Assembly: GCF_002952055.1 (NCBI RefSeq)
Contig: NZ_CP021255.1
Location: forward strand, 932,851 to 996,850
Direction of reading: 5' to 3'
From: Desulfobulbus oralis
Lineage (GTDB): Bacteria > Desulfobacterota > Desulfobulbia > Desulfobulbales > Desulfobulbaceae
DNA: 64,000 nucleotides
Both the position numbers and the translations under genes were made by a program. The notes under the pieces were generated by a model. That model saw only the letters and a program-made list of their open reading frames with translations. It was not told the origin of the DNA and ran no database searches. This document shows positions 37,643-44,950 of this stretch, piece by piece. Numbering within the stretch: position 1 is the first letter of the stretch; every line of letters starts with the position of its first letter.

Positions 37643-38245
37643 TTAATTCGCTTCCAGTGTGCGCTCCAATGCATTCAGCAGCGAATCACTGTCCAGGTCA
37701 AACCATATCTGCTCTTCAATCATACAGCAGGCCCGGACATGGGGTTCGAGGAGCTGCGGGGCCAGATCCGCATCGCTCTGCTTTTCGTTCGTCCATTTGA
37801 GGCGATAGGGCAGGTTGTCGATGAGAATGCCTGCCGCGTCGGCATCGTGCCCCAGGATCAGCAGTCGCTGGGTGCTTTGGTCCGGCGAGCTGTCCAGGTG
37901 CAAAAAGCGGAGCAGGTCAAAGACCGGGATGAGGCGGCCATGCAGGTTGACGACCCCAAGAAGCCAGTGGGGTGTATTGGGAAGGTGGTATATTTGGGGT
38001 ATGTCGGTGAGTTCGCTGCTGTCATCGAAATTGATCATCAGACCCAGCTCCCCGACACGGATGCCCTGTCTGTTCTGCTCCCCCTCATAGGTGGCAGACT
38101 TCCGATTGTTGACCCTGAGCGCCATGACGCCCGTTTCGCCGCGCGCCAGGACAAAGTCCCGTTCCAGAGCCGCTACGGGCATCAGAGCGGGATAGACGAG
38201 CTCTGCCGCCATGGCGATGGCCTGTTCTGCTGAATCCGTACCCAT
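37643..38245 (-). CDS. PilI/CheW-like coupling protein
   Basis: A 200-residue protein with a C-terminal CheW domain: GLMINFDDSSELTDIP, then the hallmark HWLLGVVNLHGRLIPVFDL, and WFDLDSDSLLNAL at the end. It should link the PilJ-like receptor to the ChpA-like kinase. GGAGAGG lies 5 bases before the ATG at 38245. In known Pil-Chp operons pilI is directly followed by pilJ; here the binding-protein array is inserted between them. Confidence 0.82.
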   Translation of the reverse strand: MGTDSAEQAIAMAAELVYPALMPVAALERDFVLARGETGVMALRVNNRKSATYEGEQNRQGIRVGELGLMINFDDSSELTDIPQIYHLPNTPHWLLGVVNLHGRLIPVFDLLRFLHLDSSPDQSTQRLLILGHDADAAGILIDNLPYRLKWTNEKQSDADLAPQLLEPHVRACCMIEEQIWFDLDSDSLLNALERTLEAN

Positions 38246-38285
38246 ATCCACCTCTCCGGGCTAAAAAGACTCGTGCTGGCTGCAC

Positions 38286-38645
38286 TTACAGGTTGCGCAG
38301 AACGTCCAGCACATCCGCATCCGTGTAGGGCTTGGTGATATAGCCTTTGGCGCCCAGCATCTGCCCCCAGGCCTTGTCGGCCTTCTGATTCTTGGCGGTC
38401 ACCAGCACCACGGGGAGATCCTTGGTGTTGGGATCGTTGCGCAGCGCGCGGGTGGCGGCGAAACCATCCATCACCGGCATGTTGACATCCATGACCACGC
38501 AATCCGGTTTGGCCTGTTTGACGGCATCCAGGGCAGCCTGACCGTTGACCGCGGTTGTCACCTGGTAACCGGCGTTGGAAAGCAGCTTTTCGATACGGCT
38601 GAGATCGGCTGGATTGTCATCTACAGCCAGAATTGTACGAGCCAT
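38286..38645 (-). CDS. PilH-like single-domain response regulator
   Basis: A 119-residue receiver domain. The acidic pocket is AVDDNPAD, the phospho-acceptor Asp is in VVMDVNMPVMDG (about residue 52), and the conserved Thr and Lys are in LVTAKN and YITKPY. With no output domain it should act by binding partners or as a phosphate sink, as PilH does for twitching motility. It lies between the PilG-like and PilI-like genes, matching the pilG-pilH-pilI order. Confidence 0.88.
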   Translation of the reverse strand: MARTILAVDDNPADLSRIEKLLSNAGYQVTTAVNGQAALDAVKQAKPDCVVMDVNMPVMDGFAATRALRNDPNTKDLPVVLVTAKNQKADKAWGQMLGAKGYITKPYTDADVLDVLRNL

Positions 38646-38670
38646 TTTCTCTCTCCTTGACTATTTGGGA

Positions 38671-38701
38671 AAAAAGGAGCGCAGGCAGCAGAGCTGCCGC
38701 G
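38671..38701 (-). terminator. Hairpin with T run between the pilG-like and pilH-like genes
   Basis: On the minus strand GCGGCAGC pairs with GCTGCC(T)GC, then six T residues follow after GCTCC. It lies directly after the pilG-like stop. It could be a partial terminator that lowers expression of the following genes. Confidence 0.4.
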
Positions 38702-38703
38702 TG

Positions 38704-39546
38704 TTACGCTGACAGATATTCATTCAGGGTTGTATACAGCGTTTGCGCCTGCACCGGCTTGGTCAGATAGGCGTCGCACCCGGCCATTTTGCCGCGGATC
38801 CGGTCAAAGGGCGAGGTGCGGCTGGTGAGCATGATGACCTTGACCCGCTTCAGCATGTGGGGCAGGGCCTTGATACGGCGGCAGGTCTCGTAGCCGTCCA
38901 TGCCGGGCATGAGCACATCCAGCAGAATGCAGACATAGGGGACGTTCTGGCAGCGGGCGATGGCCTCGTCACCGCTGTCGGCAAAGTCGGCGTTCATGCC
39001 CCGCTTGGCGAGAAAGGATTGCAGCTGTTGCCGCACGGCCAGACTGTCATCCACCACCAGGACCCGCTTCGCCTCTTTGGGCGCGGCAGCGGCCGGGCCG
39101 GCGCTGGCGGTTTCAAGCTTTGGCGGGCCGGGTTTCGCTGTCGCCTGCGGCTGGAACTGAGAAACGGGTTGGGCTGTTGCTGTCTGGGCGGGGGCTTTGC
39201 CGCTGTTTTTGAACATGATCCGGGAAAGGAGCATGGGCAGAATGGGCCACTGTACCGGCCGCTTGAGGGCCGTGTGGTTGGCCGGAATTTCACCCCTGCA
39301 ATCGACCCAGCCCACGGCCTTTTTGGCGAGCCAGGCTTGTGCGGCTGCCCATTGCATGGCTTCCGGACTTTGACCATCCACCAGAATGACGTCGGCCGCC
39401 GGCCCCTCGTCTGCCTCAAGCAGGTGCAGAGCGGGCGTGCGGCGTTGGGACAGTTTCACGATGGCCTGCAAAAGGCGCCGTTCAGTTTCATTGAAACCCA
39501 GAACCAGCAGCTTGAGCGAAGCGCTCTCCGGATTGGCTGTTTGCAT
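38704..39546 (-). CDS. PilG-like response regulator with an N-terminal extension
   Basis: A 280-residue protein. The N-terminal part (residues 1-120) has the alternating strand-helix pattern of a degenerate receiver-like fold (VLGFNETERRLLQAIV, ADVILVDGQSPEAM) without the full acidic pocket. A Pro/Ala/Gln-rich linker follows, then a complete receiver from about residue 160 (VLVVDDSLAVRQQL, LLDVLMPGMDG, MLTSRTSP, YLTKPV). It is the first gene of the minus-strand locus. The N-terminal domain resembles FimX/PilG-type accessory modules only loosely. Confidence 0.8.
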   Translation of the reverse strand: MQTANPESASLKLLVLGFNETERRLLQAIVKLSQRRTPALHLLEADEGPAADVILVDGQSPEAMQWAAAQAWLAKKAVGWVDCRGEIPANHTALKRPVQWPILPMLLSRIMFKNSGKAPAQTATAQPVSQFQPQATAKPGPPKLETASAGPAAAAPKEAKRVLVVDDSLAVRQQLQSFLAKRGMNADFADSGDEAIARCQNVPYVCILLDVLMPGMDGYETCRRIKALPHMLKRVKVIMLTSRTSPFDRIRGKMAGCDAYLTKPVQAQTLYTTLNEYLSA

Positions 39547-40240
39547 AACTCACCTTTTAGATTGCAGGAAGGCTGCCTTCCTGCTTTTCAGGCGGCTGCA
39601 CTGCCGCCACACAGCGCATTTGTGCCGGACCCAGAGTTTTGGCAAAGCACTCGGCATGCGGCATGAAGGTCTTTGCCTGAGTCAGACTGACCAAATTTTT
39701 CGATTTATGGCGCCTATGCGGCGCCTTGTCCCCCCGCCGGGGCTCTGCTCGCCTTGCAGGCTTGAAGGCCAACAGTCTATGGGACAGCGGCACGCGGGAA
39801 CAATTTTCCGTATTCTCCGAAAATCGGGAACTGAAGTCAAGGGATGCGTGCAATATTTCCCGGGGTGCAAATCCGGGACTGCCGTGCGCCTGCAGGGTGG
39901 CCAGGAAGATTCGGGTGTGGAAATCGGACCAGGGGAAGCGCCCGGCCTGCACAGGCTGCGCATGCTCATGAGCTTCGTTCCACCAGAGCATGCACTGGAC
40001 TGTAAGCCTTGACCAGAGGGGCAGCGACAAGAGCAGGGCATTTATCATTTGCCTTACTGCTGTCCTACAAGGTGCATTGAAGGTACAGGTGCGACGCCTG
40101 GGCTCTGGTCAAACACTGCAGCGGGGCTCGGCAGGTCGCACGGTCACCTGGTCGCTCGCTCTCCACCCTTCCGGCAGCGGAAGGGGGCGCTTGAACTCGT
40201 TGCAGGCGAGCGGGGCCCTCTTGCCCCCTGCGGCCGGCAT
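39547..40240 (-). other. 694-bp gap, no recognised gene
   Basis: No open frame here looks coding; the longest (minus strand, 163 codons) is Arg/His-rich without a ribosome site. On the plus strand, 39860-39895 carries GGGGTGCAAATCCGGGACTG, which recalls a conserved core piece of cobalamin riboswitches, but the other conserved parts are absent. The part next to 39546 should hold the promoter of the signalling locus. Confidence 0.4.
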
Positions 40241-41047
40241 TCAGCCTTCAGCGTGCAGCAGGTATTCTCCCAGCGGTGCGGCGGCGGCAAAAAAGGCGGT
40301 ATTGTCCAATCGGCGCGCCTCATACAGCAGCAGGGCCGAACCAGTGGCGGCCGTGAACTGCACCTCGGCAATGCCCCCTGCAAGCAGGGCCTTGCGCAGT
40401 GCTTCGTAAGAAGTCGTTATGCGGAGAGCTGCATGGCGAATGCGTGCCCTGCCGGGCAGAAAGCTGACCAGGGAACGCCTGAGCATCTCGATGGCCAGAG
40501 GATTGATGCTCTGCTTTAGAGGCGCTGCCGTGTCTGCTGGAGGCGCCATTGGCTGGGCCCTGGGTTCCGTTTTATGGCTCTGCCCGGGTTGCACCGGCGG
40601 CCTGCCGATACAAGGCTCCGCCGCCGGCTGCCGCTGGCCCCTGCCATGCAGGCCGTGCCCCGATCCGCCCCCGTGTCCCGGGCCCCGTCCGCTGCCACGG
40701 GACGGCCCGGTTCCGCTTGCACTTTGTCCTGGGCCAGAGCCTCTGCCCTGGCGGCGGGCAGCCCCGGAATAGGCGACATTGCCGCCTGCAATCACCAGGC
40801 TGCTCCCTGTGGTGAGGGCCAGGGCCGTCTGGTGGCGCCCCTGGGCGAGAATGCGGCAGAGCGTTGGCGTCGAAATGCCCATGCTGCTGGCCGCGTCTTC
40901 CTGGGACAGTCCCTCGGCATCCACCAGACGCATGGCCTCAAGCATGTCCAGCGCGAGCACGGTCTGTCCGTTGGCAGCATCTCCCTGGGCCTGATAGACG
41001 GTGATCCTCGGCACAAAACCGATCCGGCGTACTTTGTGTGGCCTCAT
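40241..41047 (-). CDS. DUF134 helix-turn-helix protein fused to a heavy-metal-associated-like domain
   Basis: A 268-residue protein in three parts. Residues 1-95 are a DUF134 DNA-binding domain (VRRIGFVPRITVY, LDMLEAMRLVDAEGLSQEDAA, MGISTPTLCRIL). Residues 96-180 are a Gly/Ser/Pro/His-rich linker. Residues 195-268 (LPGRARIRHAAL, TGSALLLYEARRLD) match the ferredoxin-like HMA_2 type domain also present in the next gene. DUF134 proteins usually sit near metal or iron-molybdenum cofactor genes. The fusion is unusual. A weak GAGG lies before the start. Confidence 0.7.
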   Translation of the reverse strand: MRPHKVRRIGFVPRITVYQAQGDAANGQTVLALDMLEAMRLVDAEGLSQEDAASSMGISTPTLCRILAQGRHQTALALTTGSSLVIAGGNVAYSGAARRQGRGSGPGQSASGTGPSRGSGRGPGHGGGSGHGLHGRGQRQPAAEPCIGRPPVQPGQSHKTEPRAQPMAPPADTAAPLKQSINPLAIEMLRRSLVSFLPGRARIRHAALRITTSYEALRKALLAGGIAEVQFTAATGSALLLYEARRLDNTAFFAAAAPLGEYLLHAEG

Positions 41048-41161
41048 GGCAGGGCCTCTGCAATGACCGTATTGTCCGTGCAGGGGGCCGGAGCACCGGG
41101 ATTGGCGCGACCGCGCCGGATCCCGCAGCCCGGCTCTGCCGCATGCGCCTGACCGCTGTTT

Positions 41162-41857
41162 TTACTCTGCATGTCCTGCCGCCTGGAGGGCCTGTTCGCA
41201 GTCGAGCAGAAAGGAGGCCAGCGGCAGAACCGCAAGCAGAAAACCCGGAGAGTCCAGGCGGCCCGCATCGTAGCTGAGCAGGGCCGAACCGGTGCGAGCG
41301 GAAAATTTGACGGCGTCAATACCCTTGGCCAAGAGCAGTTTTTCCAGCGGCGCAAAGGCGTCCGCCACGGTCAAACCCGGATGCCGTACACGAACGCGCC
41401 CCGGTATGTTGGAGACGATGCAGCGCTCAAGCAGGGCCAGCGCTTCAGCCTCATGCCGGTTGGCCTCAACAGTCTTCCCCGTCTCCGGCGCCTGCTCTGC
41501 CGGCAGCGCCCTTTCCTGGATACCCCCCCGATCTTCGTCGTGGCTGGCCCTTTGCGTTTTGCTATCGGCCAGACTCTGCAGCGCCTTGAGAATGTTCTGG
41601 CTGAGATCGCCGTCCCCGGAACGGCCCGCGGAGGAGCCGCGTCCTGAACCTGAAGCGCCGCCCCGGCCGCCTTGGCCTTTGCCCATGCCCCCGCCGCCTT
41701 GGCCTTTGCCCGTGCCCCCGCGGCCGCCACCCGCTTTGCCGCCGCTCAGCAGCCCGGAAAGCAGGGAAGTGGCTGCGCCGCTTTTCCCCAGTGTTTTGGC
41801 CGCTGCCAGTGCCAAACCGGCCAAGCCGCCTGCGCCTGCCAAAGTGCTCCCTTTCAT
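41162..41857 (-). CDS. Glycine-rich protein with a heavy-metal-associated-like domain
   Basis: A 231-residue protein. A hydrophobic, Ala/Gly-rich start (residues 1-42) leads into a repeat-like Gly-rich tract built on GKGQGG and GRGG units (43-80), an acidic linker, and a C-terminal HMA_2 type domain (IPGRVRVRHPGL, TGSALLSYDAGRLD) closely similar to that of the DUF134 fusion downstream. GGAGG precedes the start. Similar domains in bacteria are associated with membrane or metal-related functions, but the role here is unknown. Confidence 0.65.
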   Translation of the reverse strand: MKGSTLAGAGGLAGLALAAAKTLGKSGAATSLLSGLLSGGKAGGGRGGTGKGQGGGGMGKGQGGRGGASGSGRGSSAGRSGDGDLSQNILKALQSLADSKTQRASHDEDRGGIQERALPAEQAPETGKTVEANRHEAEALALLERCIVSNIPGRVRVRHPGLTVADAFAPLEKLLLAKGIDAVKFSARTGSALLSYDAGRLDSPGFLLAVLPLASFLLDCEQALQAAGHAE

Positions 41858-42043
41858 TGTTGCCTCCTCTGTGCGCTTGCTGTCTGCGCACGGAAAATGT
41901 TACATATTTTTTACCTGCAAAGCTGCCGGAAAGGACAGTCCATGTCCATGCCGGAAACTTTGGGGAGGAAGGCGCGGACGCTTCCTCCCCCGGCGTCATG
42001 CCGCAATCTGCACCAGAGCCTTGCCCCTGCCACAGGCCGGGAC

Positions 42044-42373
42044 TTACACTATGGGCTTTTCCTCCTCATTGGAAACGGGGGCCGCTTCCTGCGGCAGTGC
42101 CCCATGTTGACAGGACCTGGCGCCCTGTCCCTGATGCCTGTCCCTCTTCTGGTCGTGGTGCTCGCACTGACCCCGTCCCTGTCCGTGCCGGCGGCACCCC
42201 GGGCCTTTCCCCCGGGCGCCTTCTGTCCCGGCACCCTGAGTCTGATCCTGAGCCGCAGTCTGCCCAGACGGACGCCGGCAGTGGCGACCACGTTGGCCAT
42301 GCCTGTGCATTGAGCCCCGGCTTTTGTCGTTTTCCATGTTCGTTGTCGTTTCGTGTCCTGTGTTCATGTCCAT
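42044..42373 (-). CDS. Small Gly/Gln/His-rich protein
   Basis: A 109-residue reading frame starting MDMNTGHETTTNMEND with AGGAG 7 bases upstream. The middle is a low-complexity tract of GQG, RHG and HH pieces with several cysteines, which would suit metal binding. No family is recognised. It is the first gene downstream of a strong palindrome and heads the DUF134 cluster. Because of its composition another frame could be the real one, so the call is tentative. Confidence 0.45.
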   Translation of the reverse strand: MDMNTGHETTTNMENDKSRGSMHRHGQRGRHCRRPSGQTAAQDQTQGAGTEGARGKGPGCRRHGQGRGQCEHHDQKRDRHQGQGARSCQHGALPQEAAPVSNEEEKPIV

Positions 42374-42439
42374 GGTGATGCTCCTGTATTTTGGGGGCTC
42401 TCCCAGTCCATGAAACCCGGTGTCATTGCCTGGGAATTG

Positions 42440-42469
42440 CCCTGTTATGAAATTAAACTCATAATAGGG
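42440..42469. promoter_or_regulatory. Palindromic operator candidate
   Basis: CCCTGTTATGA (42440-42450) and TCATAATAGGG (42459-42469) are inverted repeats with one mismatch and an 8-bp AT-only-but-one spacer. It lies 67 bases upstream of the small Gly/His-rich gene, in the only gap that could hold the promoter of the DUF134 cluster. A further half-site, TCATAATAACCC, lies at about 42509-42520. Confidence 0.6.
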
Positions 42470-42582
42470 CAGGGGGCGGAGAATGTCAACGAGTTAAAGA
42501 ATTATTTTTCATAATAACCCTGCTTCGCCCTGCAGGCGGTGCCCGCATTGCGGCGAATCTTCTGTTGGGAGGCCGGTCGGGA

Positions 42583-43248
42583 TCAGCGCTCGGCCAGGGC
42601 TTCCGGATCCAGGAGCAGAATGCGCTTGCCTTCCACCTGAATAAGCCCTTCCTCGCTCATTTTCTGGAAGATGCGGGAAAGCGTTTCCGGGCTGGTGCCC
42701 AAAAGACTGGCCAACTGGCCCTTGGGAATATCCAGGGCCACCTGCTGCATGTTCTTCTGCTCCCTGGCCATGTAGAGCAGGTACATGGCCAGACGGCCGG
42801 GCACTTCCCTGAGCGTCAGATGCTCGATCTGCGTGGCAAAACGGCGCAGCCGCATGGCCAGCACGGCCAGCATGTTGAGGGCAAGCGAAGAGTTTTTTTC
42901 CAGCAGGGCGACAAAGCGCTGTCTGGGGAAAAAGTACAGTTCTGCCTCGCTTAGGGCCGCAGCATTGGCCGGATAGGGCTGGCCATGGAAAACAGGCACC
43001 TCGCCAATGGGCTCGCCAGGGCCGAAAATATGCAGAATCTGCTCCTTGCCTTCAGGAGATGTTTTGAACACTTTCACCTTGCCTGAGGCAATGATATAAA
43101 AACCAATGCCTGCCTCGGCCTCGCGGAAGATGACCGCGCCCCTGCGGCAACAGCGTTTGCTGGTAATGCCGTAAAGTTCCGCAAGCTGCTCCTCGGAGAG
43201 GCCGCTGAAGAGCATGCACTGGCTGAGCAGGCGCATGGAATCGAGCAT
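42583..43248 (-). CDS. Crp/Fnr family transcriptional regulator
   Basis: A 221-residue regulator. The cyclic-nucleotide-like sensor domain (residues 1-125) has GAVIFREAEAGIGFYIIASGKVKVF and GEPIGEVPVF. The C-terminal winged helix has LASLLGTSPETLSRIFQKM as the recognition motif (E..SR as in Fnr). The four N-terminal cysteines of classical Fnr are absent, so it is not an iron-sulfur oxygen sensor of that kind. It diverges from the sulfite reductase gene (180 bases apart), a likely target; it may also act on the DUF134 cluster. Confidence 0.87.
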   Translation of the reverse strand: MLDSMRLLSQCMLFSGLSEEQLAELYGITSKRCCRRGAVIFREAEAGIGFYIIASGKVKVFKTSPEGKEQILHIFGPGEPIGEVPVFHGQPYPANAAALSEAELYFFPRQRFVALLEKNSSLALNMLAVLAMRLRRFATQIEHLTLREVPGRLAMYLLYMAREQKNMQQVALDIPKGQLASLLGTSPETLSRIFQKMSEEGLIQVEGKRILLLDPEALAER

Positions 43249-43429
43249 GGGTGCAAAAAACGTAGAATTGATTCATAGCAAAGACAGGGACTGCGCACAG
43301 CTATACTGTACCACCCGGCCGAAAGTAAACAGTATTGCTGCATTTCCCCCAGGCACAGGGGCGCCCGACCGTTTTGCCGCCGCTGCGGACAGGGCGCCAA
43401 GGTTGCAGATTTTTTCATGCGGATATTTT

Positions 43430-44140
43430 ATGGATCGACGCTGCAAAACCTACATGACCCTGCCTGACCTGCATGCGGGCCTCCTCACGCCGGCGCAACT
43501 GGAGCGTCTGCTCAAGCTGGTCAGGGACTATGACATTCCCGGCGTCAAAATCACCAGCGCCCAGCGCATTGCCCTCCTGGGCATGGATCCGGATGGCCTG
43601 AGCGCACTGCAGCGGGATCTGCATCTTGACTCCGGCCCGGCTCACAGGCGCGGACGTGCCCACTATGTGCAGGCCTGTCCCGGCAAGGCCTGGTGCAGGT
43701 ACGGCATGGCCGGGACCCTTGGCATTGCCGGCAAGCTCGAGCGGCTCGAACTGGACGGCCCTCTGCCCAACAAGGTCAAGATCGGTATTTCCGGCTGCCG
43801 CATGTGCTGCTCTGAATCCTGGCTGCGTGATATTGGCCTTATCGGCGAGAGCAGGGGTTGGCGGGTGATTTTTGGCGGCAATGCCGCTGGCAGGCCGCAC
43901 ATTGGGGAGGAGCTGGCCAGCGGTCTTTCGGAAGACGAGGCCCTGGAGCTGATTCGCAAGGCCTTGCATTTTTATATCCTGGCGGCCCGGGGCAAGGAGC
44001 GCACGGCCCGGCTGCTCGAGCGCATTGGCATTGCAGCCCTGCGACAGGCGGTGTCGGGATCACAGGGGCCAGAGCTGCAGCGGGTCGTTGGCGCCAAGGC
44101 ATCACAGCACAATGGGGATGCAATCTCCACGAAAGATTAG
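43430..44140 (+). CDS. Small siroheme sulfite reductase (assimilatory type, asrC/P590-like)
   Basis: A 236-residue single-subunit nitrite/sulfite reductase fold. The siroheme-4Fe4S ligands are visible as CPGKAWC (C-x5-C) and GCRMCC (C-x3-C). Size and motifs match the low-molecular-weight assimilatory-type sulfite reductase of Desulfovibrio. Start at MDRRCKTYMTL is by homology; no clear ribosome site. The stop codon TAG (44138-44140) is formed by the junction with an IS5-type element, so the last residues may not be the original ones. Confidence 0.75.
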   Translation: MDRRCKTYMTLPDLHAGLLTPAQLERLLKLVRDYDIPGVKITSAQRIALLGMDPDGLSALQRDLHLDSGPAHRRGRAHYVQACPGKAWCRYGMAGTLGIAGKLERLELDGPLPNKVKIGISGCRMCCSESWLRDIGLIGESRGWRVIFGGNAAGRPHIGEELASGLSEDEALELIRKALHFYILAARGKERTARLLERIGIAALRQAVSGSQGPELQRVVGAKASQHNGDAISTKD

Positions 44141-44595
44141 GCTCAGGCCTCATTAATCGAGATAGCATATGACGGAAGCCGCAAGGCACAGAGCTGAAAA
44201 GAAGGTATGTGCGCAGCGGTCATAACGCATGGCTATTCTCCGCCAGTCTTTGATCCTGCCAAACATGGCCAAAGATCTTGTGTCGCTGTTTATACAGATC
44301 TTTATCGTACGAGCAGGGTCTCTTCCGGCTTCAGCGCAAAAAGCGATTGTAGAGCGTCTTGTGCGGGCCATACTCACGCGGCGCGTCTTTCCACTGCAGG
44401 CCATGCTTGATGACATAAATGATGCCACTGATGACTTTCCGATCATCGACCCGCGGAATACCATGAGAACGTGGAAAGAAGGGCTTGATACGTTCGAGTT
44501 GTTCGGCAGAAAGGGAGAAAACTTGGCTCATGGCATCCTCCTTGAGCGCAACTAACCAGATTTTCTGCTTTTTGGCAATTAATGAGGCCTGAGCC
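44140..44595. mobile_element. Internally deleted IS5-type element, 456 bp
   Basis: Perfect terminal inverted repeats GGCTCAGGCCTCATTAAT (from 44140) and its complement (ending 44595), flanked by the dinucleotide TA on both sides, which fits a 2-bp target duplication. Inside are the first ~66 codons and the last ~37 codons of an IS5-family transposase joined together, so most of the gene is deleted. It could move only with help from an intact relative, like a MITE. Confidence 0.88.
44153..44531 (-). pseudogene. Deleted IS5-family transposase
   Basis: The N-terminal piece (44531-44331) starts MSQVFSLSAEQLERIKPFFP and runs through KHGLQWKDAPREYGPHKTLYN, the usual IS5 beginning. The C-terminal piece, in another frame, reads FGRIKDWRRIAMRYDRCAHT to ICYLD (stop 44153). 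The DDE-bearing middle, roughly 450 bp, is gone. Confidence 0.88.
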
Positions 44596-44597
44596 TA

Positions 44598-44700
44598 GCT
44601 CATTGGCTACGGTGCGGAATTCGTGGGTGGCAGTGGATGCCGTACGCAGGATGCCCAGCTTATGACGCACAAGAGGATGATCGACCGCACGGACAGCCAG
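44598..44700 (-). pseudogene. upp: 5' fragment of uracil phosphoribosyltransferase
   Basis: The minus strand reads AVDHPLVRHKLGILR and then HEFRTVANELG, the N-terminal 34 or so residues of Upp, and stops abruptly at the IS5-type element. The expected start codon is CTG (44700) preceded by GGAGG, so the ATG has probably mutated too. The other 170 residues of Upp are not found on the far side of the element. The gene is therefore lost from this site. Confidence 0.75.
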
Positions 44701-44768
44701 ACGCCCTCCGGGAAAAGGATGCAGAGAATATAATGGCTTGTTTTTACTGAAATTATTGATTTATTAAC

Positions 44769-44916
44769 CTATCAGCCCGTTGCAAGACTATATTTCAGAT
44801 CCATGCTCCAGGAATTTCAACGTCCAGGTCACGCAGAAGCAGTGAGTTGCTCCTCTGCCTTACAAAGTTTTTTACTCGCAATGCGCATTGCCGTGGCTGT
44901 TGCAACGGGCTCATAG
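44769..44916. repeat. MITE-like sequence bounded by 17-bp inverted repeats
   Basis: CTATCAGCCCGTTGCAA at 44769 and TTGCAACGGGCTCATAG ending 44916 are inverted copies with one mismatch. The CAGCCCGTTG core equals the end of the IS1182-like elements at 16717-18214 and 55950. The 114 bases between hold no gene. It may be a miniature derivative of that element. Confidence 0.5.
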
Positions 44917-44950
44917 ACCTCAGCATCCCAAAACCTGCCCGCCCCTGCCT

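Noticed and set aside
39840-39945. Plus-strand sequence GGGGTGCAAATCCGGGACTG resembling the core of a cobalamin riboswitch.
   Set aside because: The B12 box, the CGCAACTGT element and the other paired regions are missing, and no plus-strand gene for cobalamin or cobalt use follows.
39557-40048. A 163-codon minus-strand frame upstream of the pilG-like gene.
   Set aside because: Composition is Arg/His-rich, there is no ribosome site, and no domain is visible.
41630-41740. The repeated GGC/GGG-rich tract, considered as a CRISPR or other DNA repeat array.
   Set aside because: The repetition follows codons for Gly, Lys and Gln in one reading frame with no spacers of constant length, so it is a protein low-complexity region.
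41672-42378. Several plus-strand open frames opposite the Gly-rich genes.
   Set aside because: They are Ala/Pro-rich mirror translations of a repetitive GC-rich tract and have no credible starts.
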